DNA from: RXOA01 sp964554715
Lineage (GTDB): Bacteria; Bipolaricaulota; Bipolaricaulia; UBA7950; UBA9294
Length of the DNA stretch: 37,813 bases
Assembly (NCBI GenBank): GCA_964554715.1
Contig: CAZKPU010000008.1
Coordinates: 1 to 37,813 of the forward strand
Direction: 5' to 3'
Every line of letters begins with the position of its first letter. The first letter of the stretch is position 1. The notes beneath the pieces were generated by a model. The model saw nothing but the letters and a program-made list of their open reading frames with translations. It was not told the DNA's origin and made no database searches. This document shows, in pieces, positions 1-8,758 of this stretch. The translations under genes were made by a program, and so were the position numbers.

Positions 1-279
1 ACCAGCGCGGTGGATATCGAAACCGAAGTCCGCCTTCAAGACGCGCTCGACCGATTGATCTCCGAATCGGCCAACACCACCACACGGTTCATTGTGGCTC
101 AGCGGATCTCTACGGTCCTCCTTGCCGACAAGATCCTTGTCCTCGATCGAGGCCGGATTGATTCGATCGGAACTCACACAGATCTGCTCCAAACCAGCCG
201 GATCTACCGCGAGATCTACGATTCTCAGTTGGGAGACGGGAGCACGGATTCCACAGAGAACGGAGGTGTCTCGGCATGA
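1..279 (+). CDS. ABC exporter half-transporter, C-terminal end of ATPase domain (partial)
   Basis: Only the last ~92 residues are in the window; the gene enters from the left edge in frame (Thr-Ser-Ala-Val-Asp). What is visible is the end of an ABC nucleotide-binding domain: the D-loop (SAVD), then FIVAQRISTV where the switch histidine is expected, then the usual tail ADKILVLDRGRI...GTHTDLLQ...YREIYDSQLG. The H-loop residue is Gln (VAQR) rather than His (AHR). That is typical of the subunit carrying the degenerate ATP site in heterodimeric ABC exporters of the multidrug/lipid type. The stop overlaps the next gene's start as ATGA at 276-279, so the two are translationally coupled and probably form one heterodimer in the inner membrane. 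The substrate cannot be told from sequence. Confidence 0.9.
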   Translation, partial: TSAVDIETEVRLQDALDRLISESANTTTRFIVAQRISTVLLADKILVLDRGRIDSIGTHTDLLQTSRIYREIYDSQLGDGSTDSTENGGVSA

Positions 280-2115
280 GCGCCCAGCATTCATCCGCAG
301 ATTCCCGATCCTCTCGCCCGAGCAACATCATGCGTCCGGGCCGGGGTCATGGAATGGGTGGCGAGCGGGCGAAGGATGCCCGAGGCACGCTGGTGCGGCT
401 CCTTGCCTATCTTCGACCGCATCGGGTTTGGCTCGCGCTGGTGTTCATCCTGGCCGCCTCCGCTACAGCGATGGCGCTTCTCGGGCCGTATCTGATGGGC
501 CGGGCAATCGATGTGATCGTGGCCCGGGGTACCGTGTCTCAGCTGCTGGTCCTTATTGNNNNNNNNNNTGCTCGGTTCCTACGCGATATCGTGGGGGGCA
601 CAGGCGGGGCAAGGCGTGATGATCGCCACCCTCGCTCAGAAGGCGATGCGGCGGCTGCGCGCTGATCTCTTCGATCATCTGCAGCGGTTGAGCCTGAGGT
701 TCCACGATGGGCGTTCATCGGGCGAGCTGATGAGCCGCTTGACGAACGACATGGACGCGATCAGCCGTGTCCTCAGCCAGAACGTCACCCAGTTGTTCTC
801 CGGACTGCTCACCCTGTTTGGGATTCTGATCGTGATGTTTCTTCTGAATCCCTGGCTGGCACTTGCTTCGATGATCTTCCTCCCGCTCATGGTGGGGTTG
901 GTGGCCGTGATCGCGAAGCGGACGCGCGGTGCTTTCCGCACCTATCAGAGAGATCTTGGCGTCCTCAACGGATCGCTCGAGGAGACGTTCAGCGGCCAGC
1001 GCGTGGTCATGGCGTTCGGCCAAGAGGACCGCGTTCTCTCCAAGTTCGACCAGGCCAACGCCACGGTCCGCGAGGTCGGCACCCACGCGATGACGTACGC
1101 CTTGCTCGTTATGCCGATGATGGGAGTTCTGTCCAATGCAAACGTCGCTGTGGTCGCCGGACTGGGCGGTTGGTTGGCAATCCGAGGAGTGGTTTCGATC
1201 GGCCTCATCGCCACCTTTGTCACTTACTCGCGCCGGTTCGCCGAGCCGCTTCGCCAGCTGGGCGAACTCTACACCCAGATTCAGCAAGACCTGGCTGGTG
1301 CAGAGAGAATCTTCAGCATCCTGGATGAGCAACCGGATCTCATCGATTCCAAGCATGCGACCGACCTGGAGGAGATCCACGGTGACGTCGTGTTCGACCA
1401 CGTCGACTTCGAATACGTCCCCGGTGTCCCAGTTCTGAAAGATGTCTCGCTTCATGCCGAGTCCGGCCAAACAATCGCCTTGGTCGGACCGACCGGTGCG
1501 GGAAAGACAACGATCGTCAATCTCCTGTCGCGCTTCTATGAGATCGAAGAGGGAGCCGTTCGTTTGGACGGCATCGACATCCGCGATGTCACCAAGGCCT
1601 CGCTTCGCCGCCAGCTCGGGGTCGTTCTTCAGCAGACGTTCCTGTTTGCCGAGAGCGTGCGGGAGAACATCCGCTACGGGAGCTTCGATGCAACCGATGA
1701 ACAGGTCATCAAGGCAGCCGAGCTGGCCAACGCCGACCGCTTCATCCGCCATCTTCCCAAAGGGTACGATACGATCCTGTCGGAGAGGGGCGCCAATCTC
1801 TCGGAAGGCCAACGTCAGCTCCTTGCGATCGCCCGTGCGATCCTGGCCGATCCGCGGATCCTTGTGCTCGATGAAGCGACGAGTAGTGTGGATACACGCA
1901 CCGAGGTGCAGATTCAGCGAGCCTTGCAACAGCTCATGGTCGGCCGGACCAGCTTCGTGATCGCCCACCGTCTCTCGACGATCCGCAACGCGGATCAAGT
2001 GGTCGTCATCGAGGGCGGCCGGATCGTCGAGCGCGGATCTCACGAGCAACTCCTGGCTGCTCGCGGGGCGTATCACCGTCTCTACCAGAGCCAGTTTCGA
2101 GGGCAGCCAGTCTAG
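276..2115 (+). CDS. ABC exporter permease/ATPase, partner subunit, crossed by an assembly gap
   Basis: Fused transmembrane-ATPase half-transporter of the multidrug exporter family. The N-terminal ~325 residues hold the six-helix membrane domain (helix 1 near LALVFILAASATAMALLGPYL; the RADLFDHLQRLSLRFHD coupling region; then long hydrophobic helices). The ATPase domain follows with Walker A GPTGAGKTT, Q-loop VVLQQTFLF, signature LSEGQRQ, Walker B ILVLDEATSSVD and a canonical switch histidine in IAHRLSTI. This subunit therefore has the complete set of ATP-site motifs, unlike its upstream partner. A 10-N gap at 559-568 breaks the frame; the true gap must be a multiple of 3 nt, and family spacing suggests roughly 3-8 residues are missing. 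The start ATG at 276 overlaps the upstream stop. Multidrug or lipid export is likely, but the substrate is unknown. Confidence 0.93.
559..568. other. Assembly gap (10 N) inside the ABC exporter gene
   Basis: Ten Ns. The reading frame before and after is the same protein, but 10 nt would put them out of frame. Restoring the frame needs a gap length divisible by 3, so the N count is a placeholder, not a measured length. Confidence 0.98.
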
Positions 2116-2202
2116 CTCTGTGCAAAGGGCGGCGGGCATCTGCAATCTGTCGGAGGCAAGTCCGTCAGTCACCCATGCAGGCCCCGGACCCATCCGCTCC
2201 CC

Positions 2203-4056
2203 CTACGCGCTCGCAGTCTTCCCCTGATCCTTCGCGCCAAGAAGATCGTAGATTTCGTCGCCCGTGATCGTCTCTCGATCGCAGAGGATCGCAGCGATCC
2301 GATCCAGTGCATCGCGGTGCTCGGTCAGGACATCCATCGCCCGTTGCTGCGCTCCCTCGATCAGCAGACGGATCTCGGCGTCGACCTGCGAAGAGACCTC
2401 GGGGCTGATATCCCCGCGAGTGCCACCGTACCCTCCGAGATACTCCGCCCCCGTTGGAGAAGCGTATCGGACCGGGCCGAGGCGATCGGTCATCCCGAAC
2501 TCCGTCACCATCCGCCGAGCCAGATCCGTGGCCCGCTCAAGATCGTTGGACGCTCCGGTCGTAGGCTCCTCAAACACGATGAGTTCCGCAGCGCGGCCAC
2601 CGAGCATCACTGCGAGACGGCCTTCGAGTTCCGCCTTCCCGAGCAGGTACTGATCCTCCTCCGGCCGTTGGATCGTGTATCCCAGCGCCCCCTTCGCCGT
2701 AGGGATGATGCTTACCTTGTGGACCGGGTCCATGTCGGGAAGCAACGCCCCGACCAGAGCATGACCCACTTCATGGTATGCCACTTTCCTCTTGATCTGC
2801 GGCGTCAACGGGACCTTGCGCTGCAGCCCGGCGACAATCCGCTCGATCGCGAGGTCGATGTCTTCCATCCGCACTGCGGGGCTGCCTTCGCGCACCGCAA
2901 GCAGTGCCGCCTCGTTGACGATGTTCGCAAGGTCTGCTCCGGAGAACCCTGGTGTGATCTGAGCGATGCGTCCCAGGTTCGCGTCGGCAGCCAGCTTGAC
3001 CCGCTTGGTGTGCACTTCAAGGATCTGCCGGCGACCCTCCTCCGTCGGCAGCACCACTTGAATCTGCCGATCGAACCGTCCGGGTCTCAACAGGGCTGCA
3101 TCGAGGATCTCCGGCCGATTGGTTGCCGCCATCAGCATCACACCTCGATTCGATTCAAAGCCGTCCATCTCCGCAAGCAGTTGGTTGAGAGTCTGCTCAC
3201 GTTCGTCGTTGCGGCCCATTCCGCCGCCCAACGTGCTTCGGCTTCCTCCGATGGCGTCGATCTCATCAATGAACACAATGCACGGCGCTCGCTTCTTCGC
3301 TTGCTCGAAAAGATCCCGCACCCTTGCTGCGCCGACTCCCACAAACATCTCGACGAAATCCGACCCACTCATGGAGAAGAACGGAACACCCGCCTCGCCG
3401 GCCGTTGCCTTGGCAAGCAGCGTCTTGCCCGTTCCGGGAGGCCCGACAAGCAGCACCCCCTTGGGCAGCTTGGCACCAAGCTGAGTGTACCGCTCGGGGG
3501 CCCGGAGAAAATCGATGATCTCCTTCAGCTCGACTTCCACCTCGTCGACACCGCCGACATCGTCAAACCGGATGCCCGTCATTTCGCCGGCGATCTCCTT
3601 CGCTCGGCTCTTCCCGATCGACATCACGCCTTGCCCACCCTGACTCATCCGTTTGAATAGGAAGTACCAGATCAGCGCAAGGGGCAACAGCGGCAGGATC
3701 CATCCCAACAGCGTGCCAAGGACACCTCCACCTGACGGATCAGCGGAAAAGGTAACGCCGGCTGCCTCCAGCCGCCCGATCAAATCGGGATCGTCGACAG
3801 CCACGACGTTGTAGACGTTCTCGGCTGGAACACCATCGACCGGCTCAACGGAGACGAAGAAGATCCTGTCCTCTTCGACCGAGACCTCGGTGACCCACCC
3901 GGCATCCAGGTCCTCGAGGAACGTGCTGTAGGGAACCTCCATCCGATTCACCAGAAGCGGCTGCATCACCAACGACTGGAACGCCCATATCGCAAGAAGG
4001 GCAACCACGACATATCCCACCGAGAACCCCGCCTGCTTTCGCTGCCGTTTGTTCAT
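2203..4056 (-). CDS. ftsH: FtsH, membrane-bound ATP-dependent zinc metalloprotease
   Basis: Protein of 617 aa, the usual FtsH length. It degrades misfolded or regulated membrane and cytosolic proteins as a hexamer in the inner membrane. Seen: TM1 (~residues 12-35), an extracytoplasmic domain (~36-110), TM2 (~111-135), and an AAA+ module with Walker A GPPGTGKT (205-212), Walker B IVFIDEID (260-267) and second region of homology ATNRPE...RPGRFDR (311-330). The zinc site is HEVGH (428-432), with a downstream acidic region NDLERATDLAR supplying the third ligand. The start at 4056 was preferred over an upstream in-frame ATG at 4173 because GAGGTG lies just before it and the protein then begins MNKRQRKQ directly before TM1. 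It is divergent from the tetR operon, with about 250 nt between the two starts. Confidence 0.97.
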   Translation of the reverse strand: MNKRQRKQAGFSVGYVVVALLAIWAFQSLVMQPLLVNRMEVPYSTFLEDLDAGWVTEVSVEEDRIFFVSVEPVDGVPAENVYNVVAVDDPDLIGRLEAAGVTFSADPSGGGVLGTLLGWILPLLPLALIWYFLFKRMSQGGQGVMSIGKSRAKEIAGEMTGIRFDDVGGVDEVEVELKEIIDFLRAPERYTQLGAKLPKGVLLVGPPGTGKTLLAKATAGEAGVPFFSMSGSDFVEMFVGVGAARVRDLFEQAKKRAPCIVFIDEIDAIGGSRSTLGGGMGRNDEREQTLNQLLAEMDGFESNRGVMLMAATNRPEILDAALLRPGRFDRQIQVVLPTEEGRRQILEVHTKRVKLAADANLGRIAQITPGFSGADLANIVNEAALLAVREGSPAVRMEDIDLAIERIVAGLQRKVPLTPQIKRKVAYHEVGHALVGALLPDMDPVHKVSIIPTAKGALGYTIQRPEEDQYLLGKAELEGRLAVMLGGRAAELIVFEEPTTGASNDLERATDLARRMVTEFGMTDRLGPVRYASPTGAEYLGGYGGTRGDISPEVSSQVDAEIRLLIEGAQQRAMDVLTEHRDALDRIAAILCDRETITGDEIYDLLGAKDQGKTASA

Positions 4057-4184
4057 TCCGCACCTCGATCTTCCCGATCCGCTTCTCCTTGCGAAGGAGC
4101 GATCCCTGCTCGGCGAAGCGAAACAGAGTATCGAACGACCTTTGCAGCCGCAACTGTCTCCGTTGCAGCTCACCGCCTCCGGGA

Positions 4185-4213
4185 TTGGATACGCCGGCTT
4201 CCTTTGATATACT
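4185..4213 (+). promoter_or_regulatory. Promoter of the tetR-MMPL operon
   Basis: A -35-like TTGGAT (4185-4190), 17-nt spacer and TATACT (4208-4213) form a good sigma70-type promoter. The -10 box runs directly into the first palindromic operator (4211-4228), so a bound TetR dimer would block RNA polymerase. Confidence 0.65.
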
Positions 4214-4228
4214 GACTGATCAGTCAGT
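4211..4228. promoter_or_regulatory. TetR operator 1 (18-bp perfect palindrome)
   Basis: ACTGACTGATCAGTCAGT is an exact 18-bp inverted repeat overlapping the -10 box and the predicted start point. Its CTGACTG half-site is shared with a second palindrome at 4268-4283, which is strong evidence for a dimeric regulator, most simply the TetR protein encoded just downstream. Confidence 0.8.
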
Positions 4229-4267
4229 CATAGTCTTCTTTGCCTTTGCATAACGAGCTATGCCACT

Positions 4268-4283
4268 CTGACTGTACAGTCAG
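4268..4283. promoter_or_regulatory. TetR operator 2 (16-bp perfect palindrome)
   Basis: CTGACTGTACAGTCAG is an exact 16-bp inverted repeat with the same half-site as operator 1, differing only in the two central bases (TA instead of AT). Centre-to-centre distance is 56 bp. It lies in the untranslated leader, 22 nt before the tetR start codon. Confidence 0.78.
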
Positions 4284-4305
4284 TCATAACGAGGAGGCCG
4301 CAGCC

Positions 4306-4911
4306 ATGAGCCGCGAAGTGCCGACCGACAAGAAACGCCTCATCCTTGACGCAGCAACCGATGTGTTTGCCGATGCTGGATTCCATACGTCCCGGGTTCA
4401 AGACATCGCCGAACGCGCCGGAGTCGCCAAGGGAACCATCTACTTGTACTTCCAAACCAAGGAAGAGATCCTGCTTTCCATCTTCCAACGGTACTTCGAC
4501 TCTCTGCTGGATCTGATCGACCGATTCCAGCAGCAACACATGACCGCCGTAGAGATCATCGATGAACTGGTTCAGCAGCAGGTCCGGAGTGCGATTGTGA
4601 ACCCGAGGTTGCTGCAGCTTCTCGGTCGCCGTCCTCTGGCGGCGCAAACCGTAGGAGGAGGAAAGATAGAAGCCTATCATCGCCACGTACTCGACCGCCT
4701 CACCGGAATGCTGACCGAAGGCATCCGCCTTGGCCAGGTGCGGCCGATCAATCCCCGTGTCGGAGCCAATATCCTGTACTCGATCATCCTGTCCATCCCG
4801 CAGTACCTCGTCCTCTATCCCGAAGACGGCCTGGAACGTTCGTTCCCGAAGCTCGTGGAGGAGGTCGCCCGCTTCGCGTGGGCAGGGATTCGAAAGGAGG
4901 CAACCCCATAA
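4306..4911 (+). CDS. TetR/AcrR-family transcriptional repressor
   Basis: Protein of 201 aa. The N-terminal helix-turn-helix is clear: RLILDAATDVFADAGFH, then RVQDIAERAGVAKGTIYLYF (about residues 10-50), followed by an all-helical ligand-binding domain (~60-195) of the kind that often binds fatty acyl or other lipophilic compounds. The ATG at 4306 is chosen over an in-frame ATG at 4240 because GAGGAGG (4291-4297) sits 8 nt upstream and the longer form would run across operator 2. The stop TAA overlaps the next ATG by one base. Two palindromes in the promoter and leader suggest autoregulation and control of the exporter operon behind it. The ligand is unknown. Confidence 0.93.
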   Translation: MSREVPTDKKRLILDAATDVFADAGFHTSRVQDIAERAGVAKGTIYLYFQTKEEILLSIFQRYFDSLLDLIDRFQQQHMTAVEIIDELVQQQVRSAIVNPRLLQLLGRRPLAAQTVGGGKIEAYHRHVLDRLTGMLTEGIRLGQVRPINPRVGANILYSIILSIPQYLVLYPEDGLERSFPKLVEEVARFAWAGIRKEATP

Positions 4912-5414
4912 TGAAGAACACCTCGATTGCGTTCATTCTGTCGGCCCTGCTTCTTGCTGCAGCTTCTCTTCCAGCCGTCGCACAGGAGGACGCGAGCCCT
5001 GCTCGTCTCCTTCTGGTTGACCAAACGAAGACATTCGCCTCAACCATGCGCGTCGCGGCTCTCGCCAAGACGCTGCGAGAGTTCGACGCCGCACCGTTGG
5101 AGCTGACCGTGCGATTGACGGAGACCACGTCTCCGTACGGCAACCCGCTCGAAGACGAGCCGTTGCCCCCCGAGGCCCCGTTCCACATGATCATCATCAT
5201 CCCACGAGGTATTGATGACGGAACAGCCGACCGGATATGGCTCATCACGACACTTGCATCCTCTCCCCCCTCTCCCGAGTGGGAGGGCGTTGAGCTTCTC
5301 GGCCTCCTGATCGACACCATCTTCGAGGGAGTCGCCGCCGCTGTGGATCCGATGGAGGATCTCTGGCCGGCGATGCTCGCTGCCGGCTATGCCGCACAAG
5401 GGTGGTTGGAGTGA
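4911..5414 (+). CDS. Exported protein of unknown function, exporter-operon accessory
   Basis: Protein of 167 aa with a clear signal peptide (MKNTSIAFILSALLLAAASLPAVA, cut near AQEDA), so it should be periplasmic or secreted. The rest has an alternating alpha/beta look with a hydrophobic strand FHMIIIIPRG and a helix near GVELLGLLIDTIFEGVAAA; I do not recognise the family. The start ATG (4911) overlaps the tetR stop and has a perfect AAAGGAGG ahead. The stop TGA overlaps the start of the MMPL transporter. Its tight placement between regulator and exporter suggests a periplasmic accessory role, which is inference only. Confidence 0.85.
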   Translation: MKNTSIAFILSALLLAAASLPAVAQEDASPARLLLVDQTKTFASTMRVAALAKTLREFDAAPLELTVRLTETTSPYGNPLEDEPLPPEAPFHMIIIIPRGIDDGTADRIWLITTLASSPPSPEWEGVELLGLLIDTIFEGVAAAVDPMEDLWPAMLAAGYAAQGWLE

Positions 5415-7765
5415 AACGGATCTTCACATGGACCGTTGATCATCCCTGGTGGGTCAACGGCGCTGTCGCTGCTATCAGCATCGCTTTTGCTTTTCCCATA
5501 GCCCATCTTCGAGTCAACGTGGACTTCCGAACTTACGTCGATCATGATGATCCGGCGTACCAGCGGTTGACAACCGCCGAAGATCGCTTCGGCTCGCAAA
5601 GCCTGTTGATGGTCGCCGTGATCCATGAAGACGGCATCTTCAACGCAGGATCGCTTGCGAAGATTGAGCAACTGGAGACACGCTTCGGCCAGATTCCCGG
5701 CATCGCGGAAGTGCGCGGCCCTCTTGGCCAGGACGTCATCATCAGTACGGAGGCGGCTCTTGAAGTCGGCCCGGCCGCCGTTGACGGACGTGCACCAACC
5801 ACCCCCGAGCAACTTGAGTCGTTCCGCCAACGTGTGCTGGCCATCGATTCGATGGTTGGGCTTCTCATCTCGGACGACGAAACCGCCGCGTCGATCATCC
5901 TGCAACTGGAAACGGACACGGATGATACAGATGTAGCTGCGCAAGTCCGCGCAGCTGTCGCGGAGATCGGGACCCCCCCCGAGCAGTTCTACATCAGCGG
6001 AGAGCCGTATCGTGAACTGACGCTGACCGAGTCGATGGTCGCCGACCTTCGGACGACCATTCCGATCATCCTTGCCGTCATGGCGATCGTGCTGTTCGTC
6101 AGCTTCCGCTCACCTAGAGGGGTGTGGATCCCATTGCTGGTTGTTGCTCTTGCCATTCTCTGGCTGTTCGGACTCATGTCCCTCGCCGGACAACCGGCAA
6201 CCGTGATTTCCTTCGTGCTCCCTGTTTTGCTCCTAGCCATCGGCATTGCCTACGGGATCCATGTTCTGAATCGGTTCAACGAGCACATCGGTGAGGGTTC
6301 CCCAAAGCGGGAAGCGCTGATCTCGGCCATGACGAGCATCTCGACGGCTGTGCTCATGGCGGGGCTGACGACCGTCGGGGGGTTCCTTTCGTTGCTGACT
6401 GCATACCTTCCTGCGCTCGCGTCCGCCGGAGCCTGGGCAGCCGCAGGCATCGTCATTGCCATGGTTCTTGCGCTTGTCCTGCTTCCCGCGCTTCTCGCAG
6501 TTCTCCCCTCGCCCAAGCCACGACGGGGCCGGTCCGGCGCGACAACCCGCCTATCGCGAGTCCTTCAAGCCGTCGTTCGCAGATCGATTACGCATCCCGT
6601 TCGGTTTCTTGTCGTCATCACAGTGATCGTCGCCGGTCTTGCTGCTGCCGTCCCGATGCTGACCATCGATTCGTCCATGACGGCGTTTCTCGGCGACGCC
6701 CATCCTTCGACGGTCGGAATGTCGACCATCGACCGTTACTTCGCGGGAAGCGAGTACATTGTGCTCGAAGTGGACACAGCGATGCCCAACGGACTCAAAG
6801 AGCCCGCCACACTCCAGGCCATGATGAGGCTTGAGGCGTATCTTGCCGAGCTGGGTGTGCGGAAGACGACATCGCTGACGAACCTCGTGCGTGAACTGAA
6901 CCTTCGCTTCCACAACGATGATCCGGACTACGATGCCATCCCCGCCACACGCGCCGAGATCTCGCAGCTCCTGCTGTTGTTCGCGTTTCAGGGAGGAGAT
7001 CTCGGTTCGGTCGCACTTCGAGACTACTCTGCAGGAGAGATCGTCGGTTTCGTTCCGCAAATGGAGGGCGACCAGCGAGGCTCTCTTGTTCGATCGATCC
7101 GCAACTACATCGAGACAAGCATCCCGGAGGGCCTTTCGGTGTCTATGGTCGGTCCAACCCAGTTCTACGATTCGATGGGGACTCAACTGATTTCGAGTCA
7201 GATCATCAGTCTGGCAACCGCCGTCGCTGTCGCTGCGGCGATCGTTGCGTGCCTGATGGGTTCGTTGCTCGCGGGTTTGATTGCCGCGATCCCCCTTGCT
7301 CTAACCATCCTTGCCTCGTTCGCCGTGATGGCTTTGAGTGGAACCACGCTGAACATGGCCTCCTCCATGATCTCGAGCGTCACGATCGGGGTTGGGATCG
7401 ACTATGCCATCCACTTCTTGTCGCGCTATCGATCCGAACACAGCCGCACGAAACGGAAAACAGATGCCGCGTTGATCACCGCCGGAACCGCTGGGAAGGC
7501 CATCGTGTTCAATGCCGTCGCCGTTCTTGCAGGATTCCTGGTCCTTCTCGCCTCGAAGTTCTTGGCGTTCCGCAGCCTCGGCGGCCTGCTCGCCCTCGCC
7601 ATGGCTGTGAGCGCGGGAAGTGCTCTTACGTTGATCCCGGTCGTCCTTCAAGCGATCAACCCTCGCTTCCTAACGGACCCTTTCTGGGTCCGCTTGCGCG
7701 CCCGAATCGGACGGCGCCGCGCCCGTCACATACTCACCACGTCAAAGGAGAAGTCTGATGTCTAG
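5411..7765 (+). CDS. MMPL/RND-family exporter (HAE3-like)
   Basis: Large membrane protein of 784 aa with the RND double-repeat plan: TM1 (~14-33), a periplasmic loop, five TM helices (~215-366), then TM7 (~399-417), a second periplasmic loop and five more helices (~595-755). GIAYGIHVLNRFNE and GVGIDYAIHFLSRYR are the matching TM4/TM10 repeats, and the Asp in GVGIDYAIH fits a proton-relay residue. The family exports lipids, hopanoids or hydrophobic drugs by proton antiport. The GTG at 5411 overlaps the upstream stop (GTGA); a GTG at 5402 is the alternative. The coding end overlaps the next gene by 8 nt. Pairing with a LolA-like protein is a recurring arrangement and suggests lipid transport toward the outer membrane. 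Confidence 0.93.
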   Translation: MKRIFTWTVDHPWWVNGAVAAISIAFAFPIAHLRVNVDFRTYVDHDDPAYQRLTTAEDRFGSQSLLMVAVIHEDGIFNAGSLAKIEQLETRFGQIPGIAEVRGPLGQDVIISTEAALEVGPAAVDGRAPTTPEQLESFRQRVLAIDSMVGLLISDDETAASIILQLETDTDDTDVAAQVRAAVAEIGTPPEQFYISGEPYRELTLTESMVADLRTTIPIILAVMAIVLFVSFRSPRGVWIPLLVVALAILWLFGLMSLAGQPATVISFVLPVLLLAIGIAYGIHVLNRFNEHIGEGSPKREALISAMTSISTAVLMAGLTTVGGFLSLLTAYLPALASAGAWAAAGIVIAMVLALVLLPALLAVLPSPKPRRGRSGATTRLSRVLQAVVRRSITHPVRFLVVITVIVAGLAAAVPMLTIDSSMTAFLGDAHPSTVGMSTIDRYFAGSEYIVLEVDTAMPNGLKEPATLQAMMRLEAYLAELGVRKTTSLTNLVRELNLRFHNDDPDYDAIPATRAEISQLLLLFAFQGGDLGSVALRDYSAGEIVGFVPQMEGDQRGSLVRSIRNYIETSIPEGLSVSMVGPTQFYDSMGTQLISSQIISLATAVAVAAAIVACLMGSLLAGLIAAIPLALTILASFAVMALSGTTLNMASSMISSVTIGVGIDYAIHFLSRYRSEHSRTKRKTDAALITAGTAGKAIVFNAVAVLAGFLVLLASKFLAFRSLGGLLALAMAVSAGSALTLIPVVLQAINPRFLTDPFWVRLRARIGRRRARHILTTSKEKSDV

Positions 7766-8624
7766 GAAGATGTGCATTCGGCTGTCTGTCGTTGCAGCAG
7801 CCATCCTTTTCCTGTTTGCCGTCTCCGCTTTCGCAATCACCGGAGCCGATATCCTCGATCAGATGGAAGATACGTTCGGTACCGACCGGGCTGACGAAGG
7901 TCTCCTCATGTCTGTTCAAGTCGACAACACGTATGCAGGCGGCTTCCAGTCGAACTATCACCTGGCGGTTGTTGCGCGCACATCCACAGATCCGGCACGG
8001 ACCGAGGATCAAGACGAAACGACCTATATGTTGATGTACTTCCGGGGAGGAGACGACGAAGGGTCGATCTTCATGCTTCACCTACCCGAGGATGACACGA
8101 TCGACAGTCGTCTGTGGCTGTTTCTCCCCGCTCTTGGCGTCACCAAGGAACTCGTGTCCGACGACGATCAGGAAGGCAGTTTCGCCGGCAGCACCGTATC
8201 CTACGGAGATATCGCCGGGGCCAAGGAGATGCGCGACGACTACGATGCGCAGATCCTCCGCGAAGATACGTACTTCGTTGCCGGTGAGTCTCGCGATGTG
8301 TGGGTGCTCGAGCTAACGCCAAAGCCCGGGATCGACGCCGAGTATCACCGCGCCGTGTTGTGGGTCGATCATGAGGAGTTCCTGATGCTCCGCTTGGAGG
8401 GCTACGGCGAGTCCGGCGCGCTCGAATCCGAGCTGGATGTGACATCACTCGGTCGGTTCGAGGATGATGCGTTTCAGCACGAACTCGTCGGCATCGATCA
8501 TACGACCGGGGATCGGTCGACGATCTCGTTGTCCGACCTGAGACGGCCCGACGCTGAACTGCCGATCGAGACGTTCGCCGCCGACCGTCTTGCCGACTTC
8601 GACCTGTCGTCGTACGGCTTCTAG
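7758..8624 (+). CDS. LolA-like outer membrane lipoprotein-sorting protein
   Basis: Protein of 288 aa with a signal peptide (~1-27, AILFLFAVSAFA). The body resembles the LolA-like family known from TP_0789: the motif RLWLFLPALGVTKELVSDDDQEGSF with GSTVSYGDI, then paired strands such as VWVLELTPKP and HRAVLWVDHEEFLMLRLEGY that build the incomplete beta-barrel binding an acyl chain. It likely carries lipid or lipoprotein in the periplasm for the MMPL exporter, whose gene it overlaps by 8 nt with AAAGGAG upstream. Last gene of the tetR operon; an intrinsic terminator follows. No lipobox is seen, so it should be soluble. Confidence 0.87.
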   Translation: MSRKMCIRLSVVAAAILFLFAVSAFAITGADILDQMEDTFGTDRADEGLLMSVQVDNTYAGGFQSNYHLAVVARTSTDPARTEDQDETTYMLMYFRGGDDEGSIFMLHLPEDDTIDSRLWLFLPALGVTKELVSDDDQEGSFAGSTVSYGDIAGAKEMRDDYDAQILREDTYFVAGESRDVWVLELTPKPGIDAEYHRAVLWVDHEEFLMLRLEGYGESGALESELDVTSLGRFEDDAFQHELVGIDHTTGDRSTISLSDLRRPDAELPIETFAADRLADFDLSSYGF

Positions 8625-8653
8625 CGCTCGCCCCCGGCCGAGGCCTGTGTACG

Positions 8654-8688
8654 GGAGGTTCCTGGACGGTGTCTTGGAGCCTCCTTTT
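8654..8688 (+). terminator. Intrinsic terminator of the tetR-MMPL operon
   Basis: GGAGGTTCC (8654-8662) pairs with GGAGCCTCC (8676-8684), giving 9 bp including one G-T wobble, with a 13-nt loop and TTTT directly after. It lies 30 nt after the stop of the LolA-like gene. Confidence 0.75.
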
Positions 8689-8758
8689 CGCATGCACTGG
8701 GAATCGGGTACGATACAAAGTAGACATCAACTTCATTCACACACGTTGAGAGGGTTTC

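Noticed and set aside
715..2193. A 492-codon open frame antisense to the ABC exporter
   Set aside because: Shadow of a GC-rich gene; the plus strand has all ABC motifs and the antisense frame has none.
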